A program made the translations under genes and the position numbers. This document shows positions 10,466 to 20,860 of a stretch of 64,000 nucleotides of DNA, one piece after another. Position 1 is the first letter of the stretch. Each line of letters opens with the position of its first letter. The stretch spans positions 180,298 through 244,297 of the forward strand of contig MEHQ01001845.1 of NCBI GenBank assembly GCA_008828725.1, in the 5' to 3' direction. The stretch comes from Saccharina japonica. Lineage: Eukaryota; Sar; Phaeophyceae; Laminariales; Laminariaceae. The notes beneath the pieces were generated by a model, which was given only the letters and a program-made list of their open reading frames with translations, ran no database searches and had not been told where the DNA came from.

Positions 10466-10548
10466 GATGTGATTACGCATTTCCTTCATCATTCTCATAG
10501 TACACAGTGTGTACTATGAGAATGATGAAGGAAATGCGTAATCACATC
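10466..10548. repeat. perfect palindrome, 40-bp arms, 3-base loop
   Basis: Bases 10466-10505 are the exact reverse complement of 10509-10548, with AGT between. The arm starts GATGTGATTACGCATTTCC. A decayed version stands at about 49266-49350, and one arm alone at about 50615-50655. A perfect stem of this length would fold strongly as RNA or extrude as a cruciform. Confidence 0.9.
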
Positions 10549-11413
10549 AGGGTTCGAATTAGTTGGTGAAACGTGCGCAATTGCACCAAATTTCTGAAAT
10601 ATCAGCTTTTGCGCACCACAAAAAGCAGTAGATGTGCGGCTTTCCGCACATCTCTTTTAGGCCCCCGCACACTTTTTGGCCGCAGGCCAAAAAATTGTGC
10701 GGGTCCATTTCGCCGTAGGCGAAAAAAACTTTTGGGGCCTATTTTCGCCGCAGGCGAAAAAATTTTGGGTCTGTTTTCGCCGCAGGCGAAAATGTTTAGG
10801 CCTTTTTCTTGTGATTTATTCGACAATTTCCTGCCGAATTTGTTGGTGGCTTTCTTTTTTGAGGGGACTGAGTTCAAATTTATGACGGTTTTGTATGTCC
10901 GTGGATGAAACAAGGCTTGAAATGGTCGCAAATAGAGAGGAACACGCGTTTGTGGTTTCAACCTGGTATCTATGTACGTATCTACGATATATGTATATTT
11001 ATACGTACAGGAAACAAGGCGTTGACCTGACAAAGCGGCTCGACATCCTTCGTGAAGCGGACGTTTTTTTTTACGATGCCCTTGCAAGGCGCAAGTAATA
11101 AACACTGGAACGAACGAGAAATATATTTCGTTTTGGGTGGGATGATAGCGTTGTATAGCAGTTGTATAGCACCTGTTGTATAGCATGTGAGATGGCGAAG
11201 GCGAGTTTGCAGGGTGCTAGCTGAAAATTGCGGTGATAAGGGGGCGAATAAATTGATTTCAACATGTTGATGATTCCTCAGAGTTGACCTGCGCGCTGAC
11301 ATCCATTGCAGTTATGTGGAGCAGGTTCTGTCTATGCTTGTCTGTGTTATTTGCAAGACGAGCGAATGAGACGCACATTTTGAGTACATTTACGCACATA
11401 CGTCCAAAATTTT
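10549..11413. mobile_element. non-autonomous element, hairpin-rich, right end lost
   Basis: It starts CAGGGTTCGAATTAGTTGG and carries, at 10674-10792, four nearby hairpins of the type TTTTCGCCGCAGGCGAAAA or TTTGGCCGCAGGCCAAA. The full-length relative at 49353-50432 ends in the inverted form of the same start (AATTCGAACCC), which defines terminal inverted repeats. Here the right end is replaced at 11414 by another repeat. ORFs through it (e.g. 10573-10908) are hairpin shadows and carry no domain. Confidence 0.6.
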
Positions 11414-12240
11414 CATATATTTCCGAACTATAAAAACAAATCGTCTACGCGCGAATATATATTTCCTTTTTTCTCTAGTTTTCCTCTCGTTTTTTTTTAA
11501 TTCAAAATTTACACACGAAGATAAAATTTGTATTAACCATTCAATCGGCCCCCCTCACACCTCGCTATTTGAAATAATAGTACGTATAATAAATCGGTCG
11601 TACATTTGGGAAATTATTATGTCGAGAATAAAACCAAGAACACTCACACCACCACCCGGCCCAAAGACAAAACATGGCATCAAGCATGGACGTTGTGGAG
11701 GTGGGGGATCCCGGCGGATCTGCTTCGGCGCCTCAAGCAGCGCCAAAGCAATCAGCCCCGGTTCCTGCTCCTATTGGCACTGTTCTCGCGAATGTTATAC
11801 TCGTACTCGAAGAAGACTTTTGATTATACCCTTTTCAGTCGTTGTCTCCAGCGTGTGTTCCCGACCGTGTTCCCAACAATTCCCGACTGCGTTTCCCGAC
11901 TGCGTTTCCCGACCCGGTTCCCGACCCATTCCCGACCCATTCCCGACCCATTCCCGACCTATTCCCGACCCGTTCACCGATCATTTCCCGTACCGCCGAA
12001 AAATGTTTCCCGTACCGTACCGCCAAAAATCGGTTTCCGTCTCACCGGTCCCGTCCCGTACCGCCAAAGAATCGTGTCTTCCCGCCAATCCCGTCAACCA
12101 AATGGTTTCCCACCTTCCCGTCCCATTCCCGTCCCGCGGTAAACAGACGGGAACATTTTCCCATACCGCCCCTCGGGAAGACCCAAAAATTTTCCGCCTG
12201 CGGCGCGCAAAACGGTCCCATCCCGTACCGCGCGTACCCT
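11414..12240 (+). repeat. dispersed repeat D, copy 1, with CCCGA-type minisatellite
   Basis: The block from CATATATTTCCGAACTATAA to the CCGTACCGCGCG phrase matches 55165-55985. Its right half (11860-12220) is a degenerate short-unit array of TTCCCGACCCA and TCCCGTACCG type. Arrays of this composition resemble the subterminal repeats of hAT/Ac-type transposons, but no terminal repeats were found. The long frames through it are open because the unit lacks stops. Confidence 0.8.
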
Positions 12241-12770
12241 TGGTAATTACCTCTGCATAGGTAATTGGTCCGTTTTCGTATAACTTGGATGGCATTCGTA
12301 TTCGGTATTCGGGGTATTTATAATATCTGTGGGCCATACTTGAAGCCCATCCCGAGGCAGATGTCATCTGGCTCGGGGTTTAATAAAAGCTGCTTCTCTT
12401 CTACGCTTGACTCTACGGAAAGTGAGTAACACCAAGGATGCTTAATAGACAAACCTGCAAGGGGATACTCTGTGTCTCACCCAGTCTTATCACACGTGGC
12501 GTCGTCGGCAGGACGAAATAAAAACACATGTCAATGTCAAGCTGTCTGTCTGTCAAGGCTGTCTGTCAAGGAAAATCCAGCTGTCTAGACATATGTCCCC
12601 AACCCCCCTGGCAGAAAAAGGCTCCTAATATGTGTGGAAACCCCTATTTTTCTTTTTTTCGCGCGGCTATTTTACGCGTTTGATATGAGCTAATTTCAAA
12701 TCATCGATATTCTGCAGTTCAATCCAATATTTTCCAGGGTCCTTTACGGTGCGGTTTTTCCTATCTGTTC
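12241..12770. other. unassigned stretch; possible solo-LTR-like sequence
   Basis: No gene recognised. TTTAATAAAAGCTGC at about 12379 and AATAAAAACAC at about 12520 look like polyadenylation contexts, and two CTGTCTGTCAAGG copies lie at about 12544-12572. No paired LTR or duplication was found, so this remains only a suggestion. Confidence 0.2.
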
Positions 12771-12777
12771 GTTGGGG

Positions 12778-13230
12778 TTCGGTGCGGTCCGACCGTAGGA
12801 TGTTTGCCCTCTTGAAAACCGCACCGCACCGCACCGTAGGTTTTGCGGTATCGGAAAACCGCACCGAACCGCACCGTAGGAAACAAAATATAACCGAACC
12901 GCACCGTAGGGTTCACGACATCTGAAAACCGCACCGAACCGCACCGTAGGTTTTGCGATATCGGAAAACCGCAAAGAACCGCACCGTAGGAAACAAAATA
13001 TAACCGAACCGCGCCGTAGGGTTCACGACATCTGAAAACCGCACCGAACCGCACCGTAGCATTTACGATTTCTGAAAGCAGCACCGAACCGCACCGTAGG
13101 AAATATCACAGCACCGAACCGCACCGTAGGATTTTCAATAACTGAAAACCGCACCGAACCGCACCGTAAGATTCTCGATTTCTTAAAACCGCACCGAACT
13201 GCACCGTAGGAATGTCATAGAAACGGCACC
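12778..13230 (+). repeat. satellite of ACCGCACCGAACCGCACCGTAGG type
   Basis: About ten units share the core CCGCACCGAACCGCACCGTA, with variable spacers such as GGAAACAAAATATAA and GGTTTTGCGATATCGG that themselves alternate. There is thus a higher-order repeat of roughly 120 bp. ORFs on the minus strand are repeat shadows. Degraded units continue to about 13380; 13400-13990 is AT-rich with no gene recognised. Confidence 0.9.
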
Positions 13231-14364
13231 GCACCGTGTGCATCAAGATACGGTGCCAAAACCCGTTAGATCGGTTATTTAACGGTGCGGTTAACTTGAA
13301 ACCGTATACAAACCGCGGTTCCATCGACCGCGGAACGGTGCTATAGGGTCACGGTTTCGCACGGTTTATGGCGATTTCTGCTCGGTTTCGTGTCAAAAAT
13401 GCTCCCGCTAGCTGGGTTGATCTTTATTCAGATAATTTAAACGATTTTTCTTTTTGATTATTAGAGTGTCTTTGCGTTTTTTTTTTTGCTTTACTTTGAT
13501 ACTCTCTAAAAATTCTCCCGAAGGAAGGAATTTTGCGGCTAAATTTTTTACAAAAAACGACGTGACAAAAAAACAAGTTTACTTTTTTTTTAATCATTTT
13601 TTTGTTTTTTTTCCTGGCGCAGAAAGTACACTTTTTGATCAAAAGCTTACTGGTAACTTTTGAGCTCTTCAGTTTCATTGGTTGCCAAATACGACACACC
13701 GAGCATTCTTACCGACCCGCAGAACCGCCCAACACCATAATTTATTGGCGATCAGTGTCTCCCATTAGGACCGAACCCACCAACCACTTTGCTGCTTGCC
13801 AACTCTACACAACACAACAACCAGACGAACACGAGTGGAGACAACAGAGGACATCGAGAAGGTGGGTGCTACACTCAATATGATACGTGTGGGATCAAGC
13901 CTTTTCGGTGTGCTGGATTTTGCTGACGGGGCGCCGGCGGACTGCTGGCGGCCCGCTACGGTACGCTCTCGCCGGCTTGGTGTCGTGGAGGATGCGCTGT
14001 TCAGAAGAACTACTCGTACGAGTACGAGTTACTCGTACGAGTCGTGCTCGTATGGAGACGTAGTCTTACCGCCTTGCTTGTAGAGCGCGACAGGATGACA
14101 GATCGCCGTGTATCATTTCAATTTCACCACACTGCGGTAGCAGCACTAGCAGCACTAGCAGCAGCGGCGGCGCGCCGCCACGGTCTATATATGTCGGGCC
14201 CCGGGCGGGATTGGAGCGGAGCGTGCCGGCGCGGTGTCGCGCGTAGGTCGTGGGCAGCAGCAGGAGCAGCACACGACGACAAGAAGAGTTGGACGCAAAA
14301 TCGAGAAAAGCAAAAACGGAAGCTGTTGCTTCTCCTGCTCTGCTGCTCCTCTGCTGTTGTTGCA

Positions 14365-14412
<48 letters not shown>

Positions 14413-14468
14413 GCTGCTGCTGGGGCTGCCGCTGCTGCTGGGGCTGCCGCTGCTGCTGGGGCTGCCGC
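14365..14468 (+). repeat. (GCT)n tract followed by 18-bp tandem repeat
   Basis: About 16 GCT triplets (14365-14411) run into three copies of an 18-bp unit containing CTGCTGCTGGGGCTGC. All six frames stay open across it, giving poly-A, poly-L, poly-Q, poly-S or poly-C depending on frame. This explains the overlapping ORFs at 14044-14782; none shows further domain evidence. Confidence 0.9.
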
Positions 14469-14807
14469 CACATAGCTGCAGCCACCGGTGCTGCTGCTTG
14501 CGGTCGTGGGATTGCAGCTGCGGCACTGCGGTCATAACCCTGCCGCCGCCACCGTTGCTGGGCTGCCGTTCCTCTCGTACGCTACTTTTTGTTTTCGTTG
14601 TTTGTTTGGTTTGCCGCATTGCCTCACCCCACTTCCCTTATTATTTTCGGAGGCGTCGCCTGCAGGATTTTGTTTACTTCTATCGCAAACACACCGAAAC
14701 CATGAGGGGAAGGGAATTCACTTTTTTGAGCGGAAGGAAAGTATATTTTTTTTTTACTTCTATCGCAAACACTCTAGAGTAAAAATAAAATATAAAATAA
14801 ATATATC

Positions 14808-14982
14808 TTGACTAGCGGAAAGCGCGAGAGTGTGAGTTGGCAAAATGAAATTCGATGAAAATCAACGAGCGTTGGGAAGGGTGAACCCCCTGCGCGAAAA
14901 ACACCAAGGCAAGAACCGTGTAGTGGGGGAGGAGGGGAGCAGCCTACTTTGTGACCCCAGATCTGAGTTACGACTACAGTTG
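14808..14982 (+). mobile_element. headless tRNA-SINE body
   Basis: The body sequences (CTTGACTAGCGGAAAGCGCG, GTGGGGGAGGAGGGG, GACCCCAGATCTGAGTTACG) match the SINE at 15144, but there is no tRNA-like head and the 3' end runs into a GTT microsatellite instead of poly(A). It is a 5'-truncated copy, as expected of incomplete retroposition. Confidence 0.75.
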
Positions 14983-15143
14983 TTGTTGTTGTTGTTGTTG
15001 TCTTCACATTAAACTCGTTTCAGTTGCTAATCCCTATAGTCTGGTCTAGCAAGATCACGGCCCGTGGTCACAAAAGTGCTAGAGCCATCAGAGAATCCTA
15101 AAGAACACGTACACTTAGCAGGAAAATGATACACAAGCCGGTC

Positions 15144-15474
15144 GCCCCGGTGGGCTAGCAGGTAACCACGAAGCCTGTAAGCGTCAAGAAAGCGAGTTCG
15201 AGCCCCGCCGAGTTCATGCTCTTAGGCACTTTTTCTCGCAAAAAATATCTTGACTAGCAGAAAGCGCGAGAGCGAGAGTTAGCAAAATTCGATGAAAGTC
15301 GACGAGCGTTGGGAAGGCTGAACCCTCTGCGCGATAAAAAACAAGGCAATAACCGTAGTGGGGGAGGAGGGAGAAGAGCCTACTTTGTGACCCCGGATCT
15401 GAGTTACGACTAGGGAGGGAGAGACGAAAGTGCGAAGATAATAAATGGGATGGGAAGAAAAAAAAAAAAAAAAA
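15144..15474 (+). mobile_element. tRNA-derived SINE, alternative head
   Basis: The head GCCCCGGTGGGCTAGCAGGT, with B-box-like GAGTTCGAGCCC, differs clearly from the heads at 5591 and 7416, but the body from about 15240 is the same family and ends in a 17-base A run. Between head and body is a linker (TCATGCTCTTAGGCACTTTT). The same body on different tRNA-like heads points to modular SINE subfamilies. Confidence 0.85.
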
Positions 15475-15959
15475 GTCCGAAGAGGTACGCCTGAAATCCC
15501 TACAGCATGTTATGCGTGTCCAAAACTGAACTACACGCCCGCAATCTCCATTCGACTACAGCAGCATCGGGCCCCCCCCCCCTCCCACTCTTTACCAATG
15601 AATTTGCCGACTACAGCGTAACTACTGTCTGAAGTGCTGTCTGTACAAAAACACACGGTAGGCGTGGGAACAAGATGGAGCACGCAGCTGTTGTCTGAAG
15701 TGCTGCCAGAATGACAGTCCGCGGGCACACAGTGAAAAAGAACAGCCAACCAAAGCCATCTTGTCCATTGACAATTTCCCGAATCTATCCTGAACGGTCT
15801 GTGTTAGGCACAGCATTACAAGAACGGTGGGAATGAGGAGCGTGGGCAAACTCCTACTCATTAAGCTAACTAGCGTTGCGGCTCTTCTAACTTGCTGTGT
15901 CTACTAGCTAATAATTTGTCTTAAGCGTAATGGCATCACGTTTTTATCTACAGCGATTT

Positions 15960-16520
15960 GGTCAGCACAAGTACAAGTCTTTTTTTAGAGAGCGGTGGTG
16001 GACCCGGAATAAGAGAGCGGAAGACGGAGAGAAGAACGGGCAGGAGGGTAACAGCGGGCAAGCGGTAGAGGGTAGTACTAAGGAGTGGGCGCGAGCTGGA
16101 TAGGCCGGGGAGGGCGAGGCAGATGGAGGTGAGAAGTTTAGGCTCAGGATGGGAGAGAGTGAGGGAGGTGGAGGTGAGAAGATAGGTTGCCGGGGGGATG
16201 ATGTATAGAGAGGGCGAGGGCGTGCGAAGACTGCCCGAGTGCCGGCAATGATTAGTAGGCGGGGAGTGGGCGGGAGAAGAGAGAAGGGACAACAGCCGAG
16301 TCTACACAACAGGATCACCAAACCACCGAGCGGACAGACAGCGACGGACGAGATATGGGACGAGCGACAAGACCGAGACGGTAAGGGCGGCGGCGTAGGG
16401 GGAGAGGAGAGGGAAGAAAGACGAGAGCGTGAAGAGCGAGCGAGAGAGACGAAGGAGAGAAGAGCCGATAGCGTAAGGCAGAGATATCATGAAGGGAAAG
16501 CACAATAAGCACTGAGATGC
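15960..16520 (+). other. purine-rich, strand-asymmetric stretch
   Basis: The plus strand is strongly enriched in A and G (GAGAGAG, GGAGGTGAGAAG, GGGAGAGGAGAGGGAAG). The phrase GGAGGTGAGAAG occurs twice, at about 16124 and 16169. Frames here are long because CT-rich or GA-rich sequence lacks stops; I see no domain. It could be a triplex-forming tract or an untranslated part of a repeat. Confidence 0.5.
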
Positions 16521-17854
16521 AAGACGAAAGACAGCGGGGCTGAGAGAAGGCATTTTCACATGAAATATAAGCACGATCGCTGGAATATAGAACTGAGGGA
16601 ATCAATAGTGTAGCTCGATTGTAAAATCGGTATCAGGTATCAGGTCGTTGTCACTGGGCTGGTAGCCTACAAACACCAACACCAACCCACCAAACATTTA
16701 TTGTAAATAATAAGCGATGCGCAGCAGCACACAGGAAGAAAAATGCAAACAGTGAACATTTCAGAATCGTATTGTAAGGGTCTTGCAAATTCTAAATCTG
16801 TAATCATTCAGAAAATCGTGTTTTATTGTCTTTGTAATAGATAAGCGCCCATAGCAGAAAGAAATGGTGCATGGCGAAAAAAAAACAAAAAAATGTAGCG
16901 TACCAGAACCAAACACCAAACACGGAAGAAGACCAACAGAGCGAGTGATGCAAGAGACGACGCGAGCGGGATCAGCAAGAAGAACTCTGTGCCTGCGTAG
17001 TAGGGTGATAGTGATTATTTTAGTTATGATCCGAACACAACAATACGTACTTGCCTGCCACCAAACCAGGACGAACCACCAACCAACACCACGACACAAA
17101 AGAACTCTAGCGCTCGTGGGGCAGAGGGTGGTGCGGTGGGTGATGGTCGTCGTTGGGTGTTTGCCTTGTGTCGTCGGGTTGTGCTGGTTGCGTTTTAGTT
17201 GTGATAGATGTGCGAGATGGTCTTCCTCTTCCGTCCGATCAAACAGATTGTTGCTCTACTGCCTGAGAATTGTGGTTTTCACTTTCACTTTGACAGCACT
17301 TGACATGCCGGTGAGCTGTCACACAAACAACGTGAGGTTAGTGGAACACCCAGCCCTACACCCTGACTAGCTGCAAATGTTTGCCGTGCTTGACTGATCT
17401 CCCGAACATATTTGCATTGAGAGAATCCGGTGGTATGCTCGTCGTTGGTATATGTACTACTGCGCTAGTTGCCTCTACTCGCGGAGAATCGGCAGTGACA
17501 TCAATTTGCGCGTCCACTGGCAACAGTTTAGGGCAGTCACGATGGCCTAGCTCTGCGCATCTTCGCACCGAGCTTCGACACGGAGCGATATCTGTTTAAT
17601 GCTAAATACGGCGCTCATTCCCGAGCGCGATTCTGAAGTCGATTTCGGTGAAAACGGGTCCGACACGGCGCAGAAATGTACGCGTCGCACGGCAAAAGCA
17701 AAGCGAACGAAGTGCGAAGTGCAGACAGACAAACCTCAATATTAAGGATTCTTTAAAAAAAGCCACACTGCGGCAGCTTTCAGAACTGTTTTTTGTCCGT
17801 TTGTGTCCGTTCGCGACCAGGGGGCTACACCCCCACGGGCACGTACCCAACCCA
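16521..17854. other. unassigned sequence, no gene recognised
   Basis: Open frames such as 16864-17370 (plus) and 17602-17934 (minus) show no motif I recognise and no codon pattern that favours one strand. Nothing further can be supported here. Confidence 0.3.
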
Positions 17855-18412
17855 TTAGGAAGAGCATCTATTGATGCTTCGAAGGGCTGCGCCCTTCTCA
17901 GCATCAAATATCTCCTCAATATAAACATCGACACTGATTAGGAATCGTTCCACATTGAAGGGGTCTTCCACGATCAGGCACACAATGAAGGCACCCGGGG
18001 TGTCCGCGCCATCTCTGCCGCGTCTCTCTACAAAACCAGTGACGTCATCCGCACCGACCCGACAACAACATTCAAGGAAAAAAACGAAGAATTTGTCAAA
18101 AAAAAAAAAAAAGTTCGTCCGTTCGTCACGGGTCGATGTCGTCCGTGCTCCGGATCGCTGCTCCTGTGCGCTGCTGTGCTGCTGCGCCGGCGCGCTGCTG
18201 TGCTGCTGCTCAGGTGCGCCGCTCCGGTGCCGCTCGGCCAGTCCTAGCACGACCACACTCGACCCGCTCCGTCCGCACACGCTCTCGTTGCTGTCCTTCC
18301 CAGTCGGCTCCTCGCTTTCTCTCTCGTTGCACTCAGGGTGCTTGGTCTGGGAAAAAACAATTCTCGCGCTGAAGGGGTCAACCTGCCCTGAGGTTCCAGC
18401 TCGTCGCCACAC
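17855..18412 (-). CDS. unrecognised ORF, 185 codons, possibly remnant
   Basis: The reading contains a Q/S-rich tandem stretch (EQQHSSAPAQQHSSAQEQ), then a phenylalanine run coded by a T-rich tract, then GAFIVCLIVEDPFNVERFL, which looks protein-like. No family recognised. A homopolymer in the middle makes a frameshift or an accidental join likely. It may belong to a repeat neighbouring the DNA transposon at 18780. Confidence 0.2.
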   Translation of the reverse strand: MWRRAGTSGQVDPFSARIVFSQTKHPECNERESEEPTGKDSNESVCGRSGSSVVVLGLAERHRSGAPEQQHSSAPAQQHSSAQEQRSGARTTSTRDERTNFFFFFDKFFVFFLECCCRVGADDVTGFVERRGRDGADTPGAFIVCLIVEDPFNVERFLISVDVYIEEIFDAEKGAALRSINRCSS

Positions 18413-18777
18413 GCTCCCTCCTCCTTTGATGGCGAAGCCAGGTTACTGAGACAGTACAGCTCCCTCTAGCAAGCATACCTAGGGCCGTGTACGTAGTGGC
18501 CGTCCACCTTTCTGATGGCGTCTGCCTCCGCGCACAAAAGTGAGATGGACATTGCTGTCTACACCGACGGCCAAAACGGCCCGTGCATCTGGACTTTTGC
18601 GCCTGACGCACCAGTGCCGATCCAACTCTACCGCTGCACACGCTTCGCGGCGGGTGCGCAGCAGCAAGAAGGTATCGGTCCGCTTGAGGGTGAGTCTAGC
18701 CTTGCTCGCTAGAAAGACCCCCCGGCCATGCCAAAGCAAAAACCTTGCCGAGGCAGCGAGGGGAAGAAGGGAGTATC

Positions 18778-18779
18778 TA
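18778..18779. other. left TA target-site duplication of pogo-like element
   Basis: TA directly precedes the left inverted terminal repeat; the matching TA is at 23543-23544. TA duplication is the hallmark of the Tc1/mariner-pogo superfamily. Confidence 0.75.
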
Positions 18780-19094
18780 CAGGACACCTAATAAGAAACA
18801 GGGATCTGGGCTCAGCCAGGATTTCCTATATTTGTCATTTGATGAGCCTCTTTCTTATGTTGCCGGGAAATAAATGAACATCGAGCTGGATTCATTCTTA
18901 TTTTGTATACGTACCTTATATTAATACCACCATTGACCGTACGCCCTAAATTGATTGAGCATGCGCACGTTCGGCATTCGAACTCTGCGTCGTGTACGCT
19001 TACTGGGGGGCATCGACGCCGAGGGAACGTGCTCGGCAACGGAGTTAGAAGGTTTCCGTTTTCGTGTTCGTCTCTTCCCCTTGCGTAAATAATT

Positions 19095-19310
19095 AGTCCC
19101 GGTAAGGTCGTCAGAAATCTCTTCCCCGCCTTCACCTTTCGGAAATCTTCCCTCTACGAGATCACTGTCATCGCTGTCGACATCTACACCGCGCACACTC
19201 GATTCCTCTTTCCGTTCCTCGTCGTCACTCCCTTGCCGCTCTTTATCCGCTCCTGCCTCTTCCTCACTCTCACTGCCACTGCTGCTGCCGGTCTCTTTTA
19301 AAGCGCTTGT
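19095..19310 (-). pseudogene. acidic/serine-rich and basic coding remnant inside the pogo-like element
   Basis: The minus frame reads a serine/glutamate-rich stretch (SSSGSESEEEAGADKE), an aspartate cluster (VDVDSDDSDL) and then a lysine/arginine-rich segment (RKGKRRTRKRK). Such charged tails are common at the ends of nuclear or transposon proteins. No catalytic motif is visible. Downstream coding in 19460-19760 is fragmented. Part of the element or an unrelated remnant; not resolved. Confidence 0.3.
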
Positions 19311-19322
19311 TTCGCTGTAACC

Positions 19323-19323
<1 letters not shown>

Positions 19324-19378
<55 letters not shown>
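19324..19378 (+). repeat. poly(C), 55 bases
   Basis: An uninterrupted run of 55 C, flanked by CCA and TCCCCCCTC. Such long homopolymers are rare and often mis-sized in assemblies. The poly-glycine and poly-proline ORFs across it are artefacts. Confidence 0.95.
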
Positions 19379-19381
<3 letters not shown>

Positions 19382-20080
19382 CCCCCTCACCCTAGCCGCA
19401 TCCAGGGCGACCGTTCCGGTCGATATCGCTGTTGCCCACTCCCTGCGGTGGCGCCAGTAGCTCACGTTGAAGCATTCTTGAAAGCGAAGTAGCCTCGTCC
19501 AGTAACACCCACAAACTTTATGCTGCGGTCTCGCCAACAGCAGTGTACTTCCCGAGTGGAAGCCTCATACCGAGCGTCGTGTCGGTTTTGCCCGATTAAC
19601 ACCCTAAAGACGTAATATTGGCGCGTCCGTAACTGTGCCCGTCGTGTGATGAAACCCTTCACCAATCCCAACATCCGGCACACAGCATGTTCTGCTTCAC
19701 GATTGATGCATCGAGGGCCGGAGGAGGTGAGCGGACAAAGGCGTAACCCGGTGGGCATTGCAGAAGTACAGTACGCGACAGCACTTAAGAATTTCCTATT
19801 TAAACTCAGCCTCGCGTCTTATTTCCTTTCTAATTTTAGCAGAAATGCCCAAATCCAATTTATTACTGGGAGAAGAGGCGCAAAACGCCAAATTCTTGAC
19901 AATCAAATTCTAATTTTGCAAAGGCTTTCAATGCGACCTTTTTGTTTCTTGAGCGGTTGTCAAGAATTTGTTTTTTCACATGGCGTCCATCACTCATAAT
20001 TCACAAGATATTCATTAGAAACACGATAACGCTCTTCAGGACTGCAGGCATCAAATATTAATAGTATCTTCGCCACCTTA

Positions 20081-20860
20081 AGGGGCCCCTTCGGTCACCA
20101 TGAAACACGAGTCTTCCATCGTTGAAAAATATATATTTTTCGTTTTTATTACAGCAGCAATACTATTTCTGATATAATAACACCATATCAGAACTCCATA
20201 CGGAAAACGGCATAGCTCCAGTTCCAATGCTCAGTATTTCGCCCATAGAGTATTTGCAAAGAGCCTAGACCATGGTCAACATTTGTGTATCGGGAGGCAT
20301 ATCGATCAGACGCCTTGGTCGTCACGAAAAGTACCTCTAAAGAGGCACTGCATATCGATCAGACGCCTTGGTCGTCACGAAAAGTACCTCTAAAGAGCCT
20401 CTTTAGAGGTACTTTTCGTGACGACTCTTTAGAGGTACTTTTCGTGACGACCAAGGCGTCTGATCGATATGCCTCCCGATACACAAATGTTGACCATGGT
20501 CTAGGCTCTTTGCAAATACTCTATGGGCGAAAACCTGAGCCTTAGAACTGGAGCTATGCCGTTCTCCGTAAGGAGTACTGATATGGTGTTTGCCTCTTTA
20601 GAGGTACTTTTCGTGACGACCAAGGCGTCTGATCGATATGCCTCCCGATACACAAATGTTGACCATGGTCTAGGCTCTTTGAAAATACTCTATGGGCGAA
20701 AACCTGAGCATTAGAACTGGAGGTATGCCGTTTTCCGTAGGGAGTACTGATATGGTGTTATTATACCAGAAATAGTATTGCTGCTGTAAAAAAAACGAAA
20801 AAAATATAGTTTTCAACGATGGACGACTCGTGTTTCATCATGACCGAGGGCCCCTTCGGC
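20081..20860. mobile_element. fold-back element with internal direct and inverted units
   Basis: The ends GGGGCCCCTTCGGTCA and ATGAAACACGAGTC (left, 20081-20120) are matched in inverted orientation at about 20815-20855. Inside, a ~75-bp unit (TTAGAGGTACTTTTCGTGAC, then GATCGATATGCCTCCCGA) occurs twice in one orientation and at least twice in the other, giving a snap-back structure centred near 20402. A partial copy adjoins at 20856-20995, and diverged pieces lie at 21340-21590, 24095-24165 and 24510-24540. No coding capacity. It is nested in the pogo-like element. Confidence 0.75.

Noticed and set aside
11619..12260. 213-codon proline/arginine-rich ORF, nearly repeated at 55376-55891
   Set aside because: Conserved only because the DNA repeat is conserved; the copies shift frames relative to each other and the unit has no stops in several frames.
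14044..14782. Overlapping ORFs of 107-182 codons on both strands with poly-A, poly-L, poly-S and poly-Q
   Set aside because: All derive from the GCT tract, which is stop-free in every frame; no domain outside the tract.
16864..17370. 168-codon plus ORF with a hydrophobic middle segment
   Set aside because: No recognised motif and the composition changes sharply along its length; insufficient support for a gene.
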